Below the pieces are notes generated by a model. That model searched no databases and had not been told where the DNA came from. It saw nothing but the letters and a program-made list of their open reading frames with translations. Both the position numbers and the translations under genes were made by a program. Below are positions 19,073-26,380 of a stretch of DNA of 64,000 nt, piece by piece. The stretch covers positions 13,024 through 77,023 of the forward strand of contig DIYP01000012.1 of NCBI GenBank assembly GCA_002427735.1. The letters run 5' to 3'. Numbering within the stretch: position 1 is the first letter of the stretch; the number at the start of each line of letters is the position of its first letter. Origin of the DNA: Flavobacteriales bacterium UBA6051 (lineage in GTDB: Bacteria > Bacteroidota > Bacteroidia > Flavobacteriales_D > Crocinitomicaceae).

Positions 19073-19864
19073 TTACATCACATATTGAGTGCGTCCTCCA
19101 ATTACTTGTTTCTGATTTTCTAATAACAGTTTTCTTGCCTTTTTTCCAAGACCAGTGCGCGCAGCAGGTAGGCCGAAATTTCTTGAGTTTCCTTTTGCTG
19201 CGCTATTATCTATATTGAACTTGGCGAAACCGGAAGTGTGTCCAACCTTCTTTTTCGTTTTAGGAACAGGGTTAGAATAAATTACTCTTTTGACAATTGC
19301 TCTGGGGGCAGCGTCGGTGGTATAAGCTGTACAGAGGAAGTACCCAGCCGCGTTCCTCAACCCCTTAACATTACCCCCTTGTTGTCTGGCAATTACCTGA
19401 TAGGTTGCAGGTCTTCCTGCACGCATCCAATTTTTAACGTGTCCTTCTACATAATGAAGGTGATCTCCATTGGCATGACCTGTAATGGGGAAGAGGTTGG
19501 CATCCGTGTTTGTGCCGCCCAGATGATCATTGAGCAAATGTCCACGAACCCATTTCTTTGAGCCTGGGTTCCAATTACTTTTTAAACCTTTAAACAATTC
19601 TGGCATCTCCTTACTGGTGGTTTTGTTCCCGGTTTTCTTATCCGTCGGGTCCAGGTTGGCAAGCATGGAACTTCCAACACGTTGCGTTTTTAAGCTCCCT
19701 AGTTTATCGTTATACGTAAAATTTTGCATGGTCCAGGTTACCCTGGTTCGCAATTGGATCACATCAGAATTTCGGTTGTCCATAAGAGCCAGAGAAGAGG
19801 ACTTTCGTTGGACGGCACTGTTTAGGTTCGGTGCTCGTTTTTCCAAGATAGATTCTTTCATCAT
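19073..19864 (-). CDS. Stand-alone DNA/RNA non-specific endonuclease-like eCIS cargo (263 aa)
   Basis: Short N-terminus with SSSLALMDNR (residues 22-31), the shared cargo motif, followed directly by a nuclease domain. WVRGHLLNDHLGG (His109) and NLFP (Asn123) match the catalytic His/Asn pattern of the DNA/RNA non-specific endonuclease (beta-beta-alpha metal) family. It is clearly homologous to the C-terminal domain of the 410-residue cargo at 21236-22468 (RVTWTxQNFxYN, LDPTDKKTGN, NTDANLFP, GLRNAAG), but it lacks the DUF4157 domain. The last 60 residues are basic and differ from the homolog. A 96-base AT-rich gap upstream could hold a separate promoter, though none is convincing. Target and activity are inferred. 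Confidence 0.78.
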   Translation of the reverse strand: MMKESILEKRAPNLNSAVQRKSSSLALMDNRNSDVIQLRTRVTWTMQNFTYNDKLGSLKTQRVGSSMLANLDPTDKKTGNKTTSKEMPELFKGLKSNWNPGSKKWVRGHLLNDHLGGTNTDANLFPITGHANGDHLHYVEGHVKNWMRAGRPATYQVIARQQGGNVKGLRNAAGYFLCTAYTTDAAPRAIVKRVIYSNPVPKTKKKVGHTSGFAKFNIDNSAAKGNSRNFGLPAARTGLGKKARKLLLENQKQVIGGRTQYVM

Positions 19865-19960
19865 TTTAATTAGTTTTTAGATTAATATGTCTTTATTGTC
19901 AAGGTTTTATTGTTTACATTTCATAGTGGTTGGTGAAGGGCTGCCATGAGTTCGATGACC

Positions 19961-21226
19961 TTATCGTTCATGTTCTATTTTGAAGTTCCCGAAGCTGCCT
20001 ATCCCGCCAATTTCATCATGTAATGCCTCCTTATCGCGAACTGCTGAGTCCAGTTTTGGATGTTCGGCAAGTTTGTCGCGTATATCGTCTTTTCGTCGTG
20101 CAAAAAATGGCTTTGTATGGTCTTTATCGTATTTCCCCGCGTTTATGGCAATCCGTTTTTGGATATAGTCAATTGCGGCTCTTCTGGCAACATCCCAATG
20201 CGTTACGGCTGATGGCACAAGAAAGGACGTGCTTTCATAATGTCCTGCAACCAGAGTTGGGACATAACTCAGTGCGCTATTGGCCGTTCGTCTGTCGACC
20301 TCCATGGAGCTAATAAGGTGTGAGTGCTTCGCTGCACTGTCTCCTGTTTTGCTTTGATCAGGAGCAGTTAAATCTCTTCCTTTCACCATTTCGTTATCGA
20401 TGGTCCATGAGACGCCAATGGCAGTTCTTAAACCTGCATTGATTCTGGCCTGAACAGGGTTTTCAAATCCTTTTTCCCACTTATTTTCTGCGTCATTTGG
20501 CCAAACAACAATATTTCCTCTTGTCGTTCCACCGCCCCATTGATGTTTGTATACATGGCCTCCCTTCCAATCACTGATCCTCGTCCAGGTGGTGACATTT
20601 TTTGCGTAGGGAGTTCCAGGTGTACCTCCGGAATGTGACCTTCCTCCGCTGATTTGTCCTCTTCGTTCTGTGGCTGCAGGATGTTTTCCGAAATTTTCAT
20701 TCGGAACACTGTCAATGATGTTCCCTTTGGTAATCGTAATTTTGGCCAGCTGAGCGGTTTGCCCCGTTGGGCTGGACGACTTCAGTCCTGAACTATCTTT
20801 TGATTTTAGTTGAAATGCCCTGGCACCCATGGTATCTGCTTCTCTTTCCAACCCTTTATTATCGTTGATACTCGTACCATTCATTTGCATGGTAGGTCGA
20901 ACTCTGCCTTGTTTTTGTTGGACAACGTGCCAGGCTTCATGTGGTAGATGCTTTTCCTGACCACTGGCCAAATGTATTTGGTTCCCCTGCGCATAGGCGT
21001 GCGCATTCAATTGTGCAGGCTTCGACGAATTATAATGAACTTTTACATCATCCATAGAATGACCTGAAAGCTGTTCGATCCCAGTTTTGAGTTTGTCTGG
21101 AAGCCCAGTTTTATTTGCTTTTCGTTGAATTGTAGATGTCCGGTTATCTTGAAGAGAGATTCCATTGACGGCAGTCGATTTAGACTGACTTTTCCTGGCT
21201 GTTTGCTTACTTGCTTTTTGATGCAT
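19961..21226 (-). CDS. DUF4157 (eCIS core domain) fusion protein with an orphan C-terminal toxin-like domain (421 aa)
   Basis: The N-terminus has SLQDNR (residues 24-29) and IQRKAN. Residues 38-140 are a DUF4157 eCIS core domain with HEAWHVVQQKQGR (His96, Glu97, His100) and LEREADTMG, a metallopeptidase-like signature. This domain is a hallmark of eCIS-linked cargo. Residues about 165-421 form an unrecognised domain with HVYKHQWGGG followed by RGNIVVWPNDAENKW. The H...GG...N spacing recalls beta-beta-alpha metal nucleases but is not diagnostic. The gene starts 9 bases after the stop of the other DUF4157 gene, with which it shares a nearly identical N-terminal module but not the C-terminal domain. 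Confidence 0.82.
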   Translation of the reverse strand: MHQKASKQTARKSQSKSTAVNGISLQDNRTSTIQRKANKTGLPDKLKTGIEQLSGHSMDDVKVHYNSSKPAQLNAHAYAQGNQIHLASGQEKHLPHEAWHVVQQKQGRVRPTMQMNGTSINDNKGLEREADTMGARAFQLKSKDSSGLKSSSPTGQTAQLAKITITKGNIIDSVPNENFGKHPAATERRGQISGGRSHSGGTPGTPYAKNVTTWTRISDWKGGHVYKHQWGGGTTRGNIVVWPNDAENKWEKGFENPVQARINAGLRTAIGVSWTIDNEMVKGRDLTAPDQSKTGDSAAKHSHLISSMEVDRRTANSALSYVPTLVAGHYESTSFLVPSAVTHWDVARRAAIDYIQKRIAINAGKYDKDHTKPFFARRKDDIRDKLAEHPKLDSAVRDKEALHDEIGGIGSFGNFKIEHER

Positions 21227-21235
21227 AACAGAAGT

Positions 21236-22468
21236 TTAAAGTTCATAGTAGTTGGTGAACCACCCTCTTCGGCGTTGCCTCCTCATCGTTGCAGCTCTAT
21301 CTAAATTGTTCTCGCCATTATTTGGGTGCATTAAGCCAGCATTCCCACGACCTCCGGTGCCTGGCATATTGTTATTGTGTTGACCGAAGAACCAATTGTT
21401 ATCGTGGACAGTAACATGAGCCGCATCCGCGCGGTTGGCCATAACCAGGGGTAGAGGAATAGGTCGAGAATGAATGGTTTTGTTTACCACGCGCCGTGCG
21501 CCTCCATCTGTGGTATAAGCATAGCAGTGAAATCTTCCGGCTGCATTGCGCAGACCTCTAACAAATCCACCGTCCTGACTTGCAGTGACTTCATATCTGA
21601 CACGCCTGTTCGCTCGGATCCAATCTTTCACATGACTTTCCACCTGTCCAAGATGATCCGGATTGTTGGCACGTGCGGTGAGAGGGAAGAGGTTTGCATC
21701 CGTATTTGGTCCTCCAAGGTGGGCGTTCAATAAATGTGCTCTAACCCAACCACCGACATTACGACCTGGATTCCAATGTGCATTTAAGCCATTAAACAGA
21801 TCAGGCATCTCTTGTGCCGTTGTAAGGTTTCCGGTTTTTTTATCTGTAGGATCTAAATCAGCCTCCATTTTTCTACCGACAACCTGATTAGCCAAGCCTC
21901 CTGCTACTGTATTGTATCTAAAATTTTGTGTGGTCCATGTTACACGTGTAGCGCGTTGGACTACATTGTTTGCTGAGGTTTTAAAGGTTGGAGCACTGTG
22001 AGTTAGAGAGGGGTTGAACTTCAACTGAATAGCTCGAGCTCCCATCGTATCGGCTTCGCTTTCCAACGAACGATTGTCATTAATGTTGGTTCCATTCATT
22101 TGCAAGGTTGGTCTTACCCTTCCCTGTTTTTGCTGAACAACGTGCCATGCCTCATGAGGAAGGTGTTTCTCTTGACCTGGAGCCAGATGAATATTCGTTC
22201 CTTGCGCATAGGCATGGGCATTTAATTGTGCAGGTTTTGAAGAATTGTAATGAACTTTTACGTCGTCCAGTGAATGACCAGACAAGTTTTCTATACCAAA
22301 TTTCAATTGATCCGGTAGCCCCGTTTTATTGCTTTTTCGTTGAATGGTATTAAAACTATGCTTCCGATTATCTGCCAAATAGAGATCACCTTTACTGCGC
22401 AATTGGTGAGCGACAGCGACCTCTGAATTTTTGGTCCGTTTTGAATATGAAATTCTAGTTGTATTCAC
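21236..22468 (-). CDS. DUF4157 (eCIS core domain) - endonuclease fusion, putative cargo toxin (410 aa)
   Basis: Modular protein. LADNR (residues 31-35) is the cargo motif. Residues about 43-145 are DUF4157 with HEAWH (105-109). Residues about 170-410 are a DNA/RNA non-specific endonuclease-like domain with WVRAHLLNAHLGG (His245) and NTDANLFP (Asn259). The C-terminal domain is homologous to the 263-residue cargo and the N-terminal module to the 421-residue cargo, so this gene links the two. Its start overlaps the stop of the transposase-like gene upstream by four bases, tying cargo expression to the machine operon. Loading into the tube and nuclease action in a target cell are inferred from eCIS biology. 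Confidence 0.85.
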   Translation of the reverse strand: MNTTRISYSKRTKNSEVAVAHQLRSKGDLYLADNRKHSFNTIQRKSNKTGLPDQLKFGIENLSGHSLDDVKVHYNSSKPAQLNAHAYAQGTNIHLAPGQEKHLPHEAWHVVQQKQGRVRPTLQMNGTNINDNRSLESEADTMGARAIQLKFNPSLTHSAPTFKTSANNVVQRATRVTWTTQNFRYNTVAGGLANQVVGRKMEADLDPTDKKTGNLTTAQEMPDLFNGLNAHWNPGRNVGGWVRAHLLNAHLGGPNTDANLFPLTARANNPDHLGQVESHVKDWIRANRRVRYEVTASQDGGFVRGLRNAAGRFHCYAYTTDGGARRVVNKTIHSRPIPLPLVMANRADAAHVTVHDNNWFFGQHNNNMPGTGGRGNAGLMHPNNGENNLDRAATMRRQRRRGWFTNYYEL

Positions 22469-23139
22469 TTTTCTTTTGAATAGTCTAATACCCCATATGG
22501 GTGAATTACAGGATGACGCAATGGATCTCGATGATTTCTCAATTTTTTTACGAATACCGGACCTTCGGCACCTGAGTAGTCAATCACTGAACAAAACTCT
22601 GATGCACTCAATGTAGCTTTCATTCGTTCAACAGTGGAGATGTTGTAACGATATTTAAGTTCACGCCCAATGAGCAGCTGTATGAGTTCCTGGTTGATCA
22701 ATGTGGTTTTCTCAAACAGAGTTCGGAAATGAGCATTTTCTTCAAGTTCTAATAGTTCGAAGTAGTTTCTTCGCTCTTTTAGTCGACACTTTATTTCTTC
22801 CCACACATGACAACAAAAAATGTCAATTTGCCGATCAACTTCTTCTGGTAACCCTTCCAAAATGAGACAAACGCGACGTTCGGTAATTAAGTATCCCGCA
22901 ACGGTCAGTTCATTTTTTTTCTTGTAGTAATCGTGTTCATCTATACATGGATTTGGAACATATGGACGCTCTCTGCTACCCCTTTCAGGATCTCTATAAT
23001 TGAGTGCCTCAGCAATAATTAGCCGATATTCTTGTTCGGAAAACCATTTTTTCCAGCCACCAATAACCAGCGTCAAGGAGATATAGAAAGCTTCGGGCTT
23101 CTTTCTGGTATTTGATATGTTGGATTGTGTCTTGCTCAT
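22465..23139 (-). CDS. Degenerate Y1-transposase (RAYT)-like protein embedded in the eCIS operon (224 aa)
   Basis: Residues 18-48 (FYISLTLVIGGWKKWFSEQEYR and onward to EALNY) and 77-96 (LTVAGYLITERRVCLILEG) resemble the beginning of IS200-like/REP-associated transposases, in which a YfvTltvvgW...F...eYr segment is followed by AyvIMPNHvHLI. The metal-binding HUH triad is replaced here by RRV, and no catalytic Tyr region is evident, so it should be inactive as a transposase. The C-terminus (from about 100) is unrecognised. It lies 12 bases after the ATPase gene and overlaps the first cargo gene, so it behaves as an operon member rather than an inserted element, and no terminal repeats surround it. 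A structural or nucleic-acid-binding role is a guess. Confidence 0.55.
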   Translation of the reverse strand: MSKTQSNISNTRKKPEAFYISLTLVIGGWKKWFSEQEYRLIIAEALNYRDPERGSRERPYVPNPCIDEHDYYKKKNELTVAGYLITERRVCLILEGLPEEVDRQIDIFCCHVWEEIKCRLKERRNYFELLELEENAHFRTLFEKTTLINQELIQLLIGRELKYRYNISTVERMKATLSASEFCSVIDYSGAEGPVFVKKLRNHRDPLRHPVIHPYGVLDYSKEK

Positions 23140-23151
23140 GCACTATACGAG

Positions 23152-24507
23152 TTAGTTTAGTATGCTTACAGTTCGGTTTTCTTTCTTGAACTCTTTGCGA
23201 ATGGCAGCGAGGAGTTCACGTTCGGAAACGACCGTATTGTTGCGCTGAATAACGGAAATTGCACACGAGCGCAGAACGTTGATGATAGCTCCACCGGCAA
23301 GCTCATAGTCTTCGGCAACCTTGTATAGATCAATTCCTGAATCGAGGGTACATGTGCCTGAAAATGCACGCTTCCACAATTGATAGCGTTCATCTGTGGT
23401 TGGTATTGTAAAGTGTATAATGGACTGGAAACGACGTGTGAAAGCATCATCCATATTCGATTTGAGATTTGAGGCCAGGATTACTATTCCGGGAAAAGCT
23501 TCCACTCGTTGTAGGAGGTAACCCGTTTGTTGATTAGCATAGCGATCATTGGAAGATTGCGTGCTTGTTCGCTTCCCAAAAAGTGAGTCGGCTTCATCAA
23601 AAAACAGGATCCAGTTTTTCTGTTCTGCCATATCGAATATTTTGGAGAGATTTTTCTCTGTTTCTCCAATGTATTTCGACACAATCATTGACAAGTCTAT
23701 TCGATAGACGTTTCGCTTTGATATTTTTCCCAAAAGTGTTGCGGTCAATGTCTTTCCGGTTCCGGGTGGACCATAAAACAACGCGCGATACCCCGGCTTA
23801 ATTTTTTTACCAAGCCCCCATTCATTGAGGAGTTTGTCGCCATGTTCCAACCATGTTGTAATTTCATTCAGCTGTTTCATGATCGTACTGTCAAGAACAA
23901 CGTCCTCCCAATCAAGCTGTGTGGTAATTCGCTCTGCTGGAAAAGCCTCACCGTGCTCCGGCTCAGGGTGATTTCCGTTAACGAAGTATTGTATCCAATA
24001 GTTTGTAATGCTCAGTGCCCCATTAAGAGGAGGAATAAACGATTCGACTTCACCCAGTTCAATTACCTTATTAAAAGTAAGGGTACTTTGGTCATCAAAC
24101 ACATTGAGAACTTCATCCCTCCATTCAGGGTTAGTTGCTGTAATCAAAAAGCAAAGTGTTTGCCCGGTGGGAATAAAGCCACTGTGCTGGTCGCTTATGA
24201 TTCCACCGAATTCAGTGAAACCTCTGTCGTACAATTGATTCTTTCCGAAAAAGATATCCAAGACTTCGGGAGCAATGTGAGGTGCAATAGCTAGTGCAAG
24301 CGCCAGTCGTTCATAGATGTTTGGTTCCCAATCATTAATACACGTAGCATAAGGGGAGTCATCTTCAGATAAGTCGGGAACCGGAATATCCATCCAATGA
24401 TTTTCATGGCCCTCCTGAAGCAAATAGCTTCGAATCACCTGATCGATAACCAGTTGCAGCCATTGAAGATCTTCATATATTGCGTGAAGCGGATTATTCT
24501 TCTCCAT
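23152..24507 (-). CDS. AAA+ ATPase of the contractile injection system (Afp15-like)
   Basis: The cytoplasmic ATPase found in Afp/PVC-type clusters, thought to act in assembly or cargo handling. From the ATG at 24507 the N-terminal 200 residues form the family-specific domain. The AAA+ module follows, with Walker A GPPGTGKT (246-253), Walker B ILFFDEAD (300-307), sensor region IVILASN, and an arginine-finger-like FTRRFQ. At 451 aa the length is usual. An in-frame ATG at 24546 would overlap the upstream gene by 53 bases instead of 14. Its place after the structural genes and before the cargo genes matches other eCIS loci. Confidence 0.9.
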   Translation of the reverse strand: MEKNNPLHAIYEDLQWLQLVIDQVIRSYLLQEGHENHWMDIPVPDLSEDDSPYATCINDWEPNIYERLALALAIAPHIAPEVLDIFFGKNQLYDRGFTEFGGIISDQHSGFIPTGQTLCFLITATNPEWRDEVLNVFDDQSTLTFNKVIELGEVESFIPPLNGALSITNYWIQYFVNGNHPEPEHGEAFPAERITTQLDWEDVVLDSTIMKQLNEITTWLEHGDKLLNEWGLGKKIKPGYRALFYGPPGTGKTLTATLLGKISKRNVYRIDLSMIVSKYIGETEKNLSKIFDMAEQKNWILFFDEADSLFGKRTSTQSSNDRYANQQTGYLLQRVEAFPGIVILASNLKSNMDDAFTRRFQSIIHFTIPTTDERYQLWKRAFSGTCTLDSGIDLYKVAEDYELAGGAIINVLRSCAISVIQRNNTVVSERELLAAIRKEFKKENRTVSILN

Positions 24508-25414
24508 AGCTGATGAATAATTTTTCGACATCATCCATATTCGCATCAGCCCATCTGAAATACAGTAGAGCCGTATTTGGATTCAGCTGATTGGCTTGAA
24601 GCATGTCCAGCAAGGATGCCTGCGAGTCAACAGGAATCTGTGGAGCATAGTTTGTATCGGTATAAAAGTCGTAATCGAAATAGGAGCCTGCCCAGGAATC
24701 ATGATTTTGACGAGAATTGATCAGATCACTAATAAATACATTGAGTTGCTCGTCCTGTACAACTAGTTTTTTGGCCTTATAGAAAACAGGTTTTCTGTTA
24801 GCTTCACGGTTGTAATAATCAATATCTTTCGATTGGATCGTTTTACAGGTTTCGTGTCCAAAAACGTCGGACAGACCGTAGCTTTGTTCTTCCGTTGCGA
24901 TCTCTAATTCGCCTTTCTTTGATCCAGAAACGGCTAAGGTCCAATCAGATGTAGTTGCAACATCTGTTACAATGTAAAGGTCTCTAAAGGAGTAAAGAAC
25001 CTGAGTCATCTTAATGATTAGTTCCTGTTGAATATCATTCCAGTTCGAGATGCGAACCGATTTAGGATTGTTTCCTTTAAACATGAAACTTCCGCGATGA
25101 TCGAAGGCTAAAATTTGCTTGCTGAACTCGATATCTGCAATGGCTCCTTTGCCTTTTCCGCGACCGGAGTACTTTTTGGAAACACCCTCGCCAAAGTGCC
25201 AGCTTGCTGGGTTGAGCAACTGATCATCATCAAGCTCCACGTTTTCATCGCTGACAATTCCTTTCTTGAAAATATTTCCCAGAATGATCATCTCTCCATT
25301 GATGATTTGAAAAAAATCACCCGGATATATGTTTTGATTAAGAGGAGCGGAAGGAATGAAGCCTCCCGTTTTGAAGTAAAAATTGCGATAAAATGGCTTG
25401 AAAGAACTGTGCAT
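24494..25414 (-). CDS. eCIS-operon protein of unknown function (306 aa)
   Basis: Not recognised as a known family. No signal peptide and no obvious membrane helix. Residues 12-50 (TGGFIPSAPLNQNIYPGDFF and following) and 140-175 (SFRDLYIVTDVATTSDWTLA and following) are alternating hydrophobic strands, and the middle is Gly/Lys-rich (SGRGKGKG, 83-90). The C-terminal 50 residues look like a small helical domain (ASLLDMLQANQL, DANMDDVEKLF). The pattern of amphipathic strands superficially recalls gasdermin-type pore formers, but no diagnostic motif can be shown. It lies between the helical proteins and the ATPase and overlaps the ATPase start. It could be an effector, an assembly factor or a surface subunit. 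Confidence 0.65.
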   Translation of the reverse strand: MHSSFKPFYRNFYFKTGGFIPSAPLNQNIYPGDFFQIINGEMIILGNIFKKGIVSDENVELDDDQLLNPASWHFGEGVSKKYSGRGKGKGAIADIEFSKQILAFDHRGSFMFKGNNPKSVRISNWNDIQQELIIKMTQVLYSFRDLYIVTDVATTSDWTLAVSGSKKGELEIATEEQSYGLSDVFGHETCKTIQSKDIDYYNREANRKPVFYKAKKLVVQDEQLNVFISDLINSRQNHDSWAGSYFDYDFYTDTNYAPQIPVDSQASLLDMLQANQLNPNTALLYFRWADANMDDVEKLFISYGEE

Positions 25415-25430
25415 ATTGTGTGTTTTATAG

Positions 25431-25465
25431 GTCCGCCACCCGAATTCGGGCAGCGGACTTTTTTT
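25431..25465 (+). terminator. Strong hairpin with T tract, oriented against the eCIS operon
   Basis: GTCCGC-CA-CCCGAATTCGGG-CA-GCGGAC is a long stem with an internal 2x2 mismatch, followed by T7 on the + strand. All local genes are on the - strand, where the hairpin is preceded by A7 and has no U tract after it. It would stop antisense transcription and may act as an RNA processing or stability element within the operon. Confidence 0.6.
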
Positions 25466-25486
25466 CTAAATCTAGGTACGATGGAC

Positions 25487-26368
25487 CTAGGATGCAAGTG
25501 CTGCGGCATTTGCTGCAGCTAACTCAGCCTCAAGTGAATTAAGGTTGATTGTTGCGGCATCAAGCTTCGCATTTGCGTCATTCAATTGATCTGTAACGAT
25601 TGTTACAGCATCATACTCATGTTGGTAAATCTGATCTGCACGAGTGTAGGCGTTGTCCAAAAGAGTCTCTAAACAATCGATCGTAATTGTCAACGTTGTT
25701 GAGCTCTTTTTTCCTTTTTTCGTCTTCTTCTGCTGTGTGATTTCCTTTACATCATCCGTCGTTAGGATATGAAGGAAGGCATCTGCCTGAAGTCTCTCAA
25801 GAGCGGCTGCAGCTTGCGCCTCAGAATTTGATGCCTGCGCAGTAAAGACAGAATCCAGGGCTACCAAGGTCAATGCGACAGCATTGTTGGCATCTGTTCC
25901 TGCCTGCGTTATCATCGAAACAAGATCGTCAGAGATCAATGGGTTGAGTGCTTTTGATCGAACAATTAAGTTCGATAACTTCTCAATCACTTCTGACGCG
26001 TAAATGAGTTTGTCAATTACATCTTTGATGTCAGCAGCCAATTTATTGGTTAGCGCATCTGCTTCGGTCATTTCGTCATAAGCAATATTTGAGTTATTAA
26101 GTAAGTCTCCTGCTGCATTTACAACACCAATCATCATATTCTTGTTGTTAAGAGCCGATGTTCGGTTCGTATCTGCGAGCGAAAGGTAACCTTCAAAATT
26201 GGCCAGTTTGGCGGTCAGGGAGTCGACCATGGCTTGATAAGTATTTACAGAGTTTTGGGCATCGATCACCTCAAGGGTCAATCGATCCAACTCCGCTTTT
26301 TTCTGTTCCGTAACTCCATATTTCGGAACGCGCGGCTGTGCCGCCATTGGGACTAATACATTTTTCAT
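25487..26368 (-). CDS. Helical/coiled-coil eCIS-operon protein (293 aa)
   Basis: Strongly helical, Ala/Asn/Leu-rich protein. Residues about 15-55 and 250-290 show heptad-like patterns (LTLEVIDAQNSVNTYQAMV; LNDANAKLDAATINLNSLE) around a low-charge central helical region, with a basic KKTKKGKKSS stretch near 220. It resembles the N-terminal third of the 749-residue protein upstream in composition and layout. No family is recognised. The position, after the tape measure and beside the ATPase, is where Afp/PVC loci carry the tail fibre, so an appendage, tube plug or scaffold is possible. A small inverted repeat (CTAGGT...ACCTAG) overlaps the stop codon. Confidence 0.7.
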   Translation of the reverse strand: MKNVLVPMAAQPRVPKYGVTEQKKAELDRLTLEVIDAQNSVNTYQAMVDSLTAKLANFEGYLSLADTNRTSALNNKNMMIGVVNAAGDLLNNSNIAYDEMTEADALTNKLAADIKDVIDKLIYASEVIEKLSNLIVRSKALNPLISDDLVSMITQAGTDANNAVALTLVALDSVFTAQASNSEAQAAAALERLQADAFLHILTTDDVKEITQQKKTKKGKKSSTTLTITIDCLETLLDNAYTRADQIYQHEYDAVTIVTDQLNDANAKLDAATINLNSLEAELAAANAAALAS

Positions 26369-26380
26369 AATTCTGTGTTT

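Noticed and set aside
19921..19971. 16-residue ORF (MNDKVIEL...) overlapping the stop of the 421-aa gene, as an immunity peptide
   Set aside because: Too short, with no own spacing signal. The stretch is better explained as a relic of another cargo 3' end.
22465..23139. Active insertion sequence
   Set aside because: No terminal hairpins or inverted repeats were seen, the HUH motif is lost, and both gene ends are fused into the operon.
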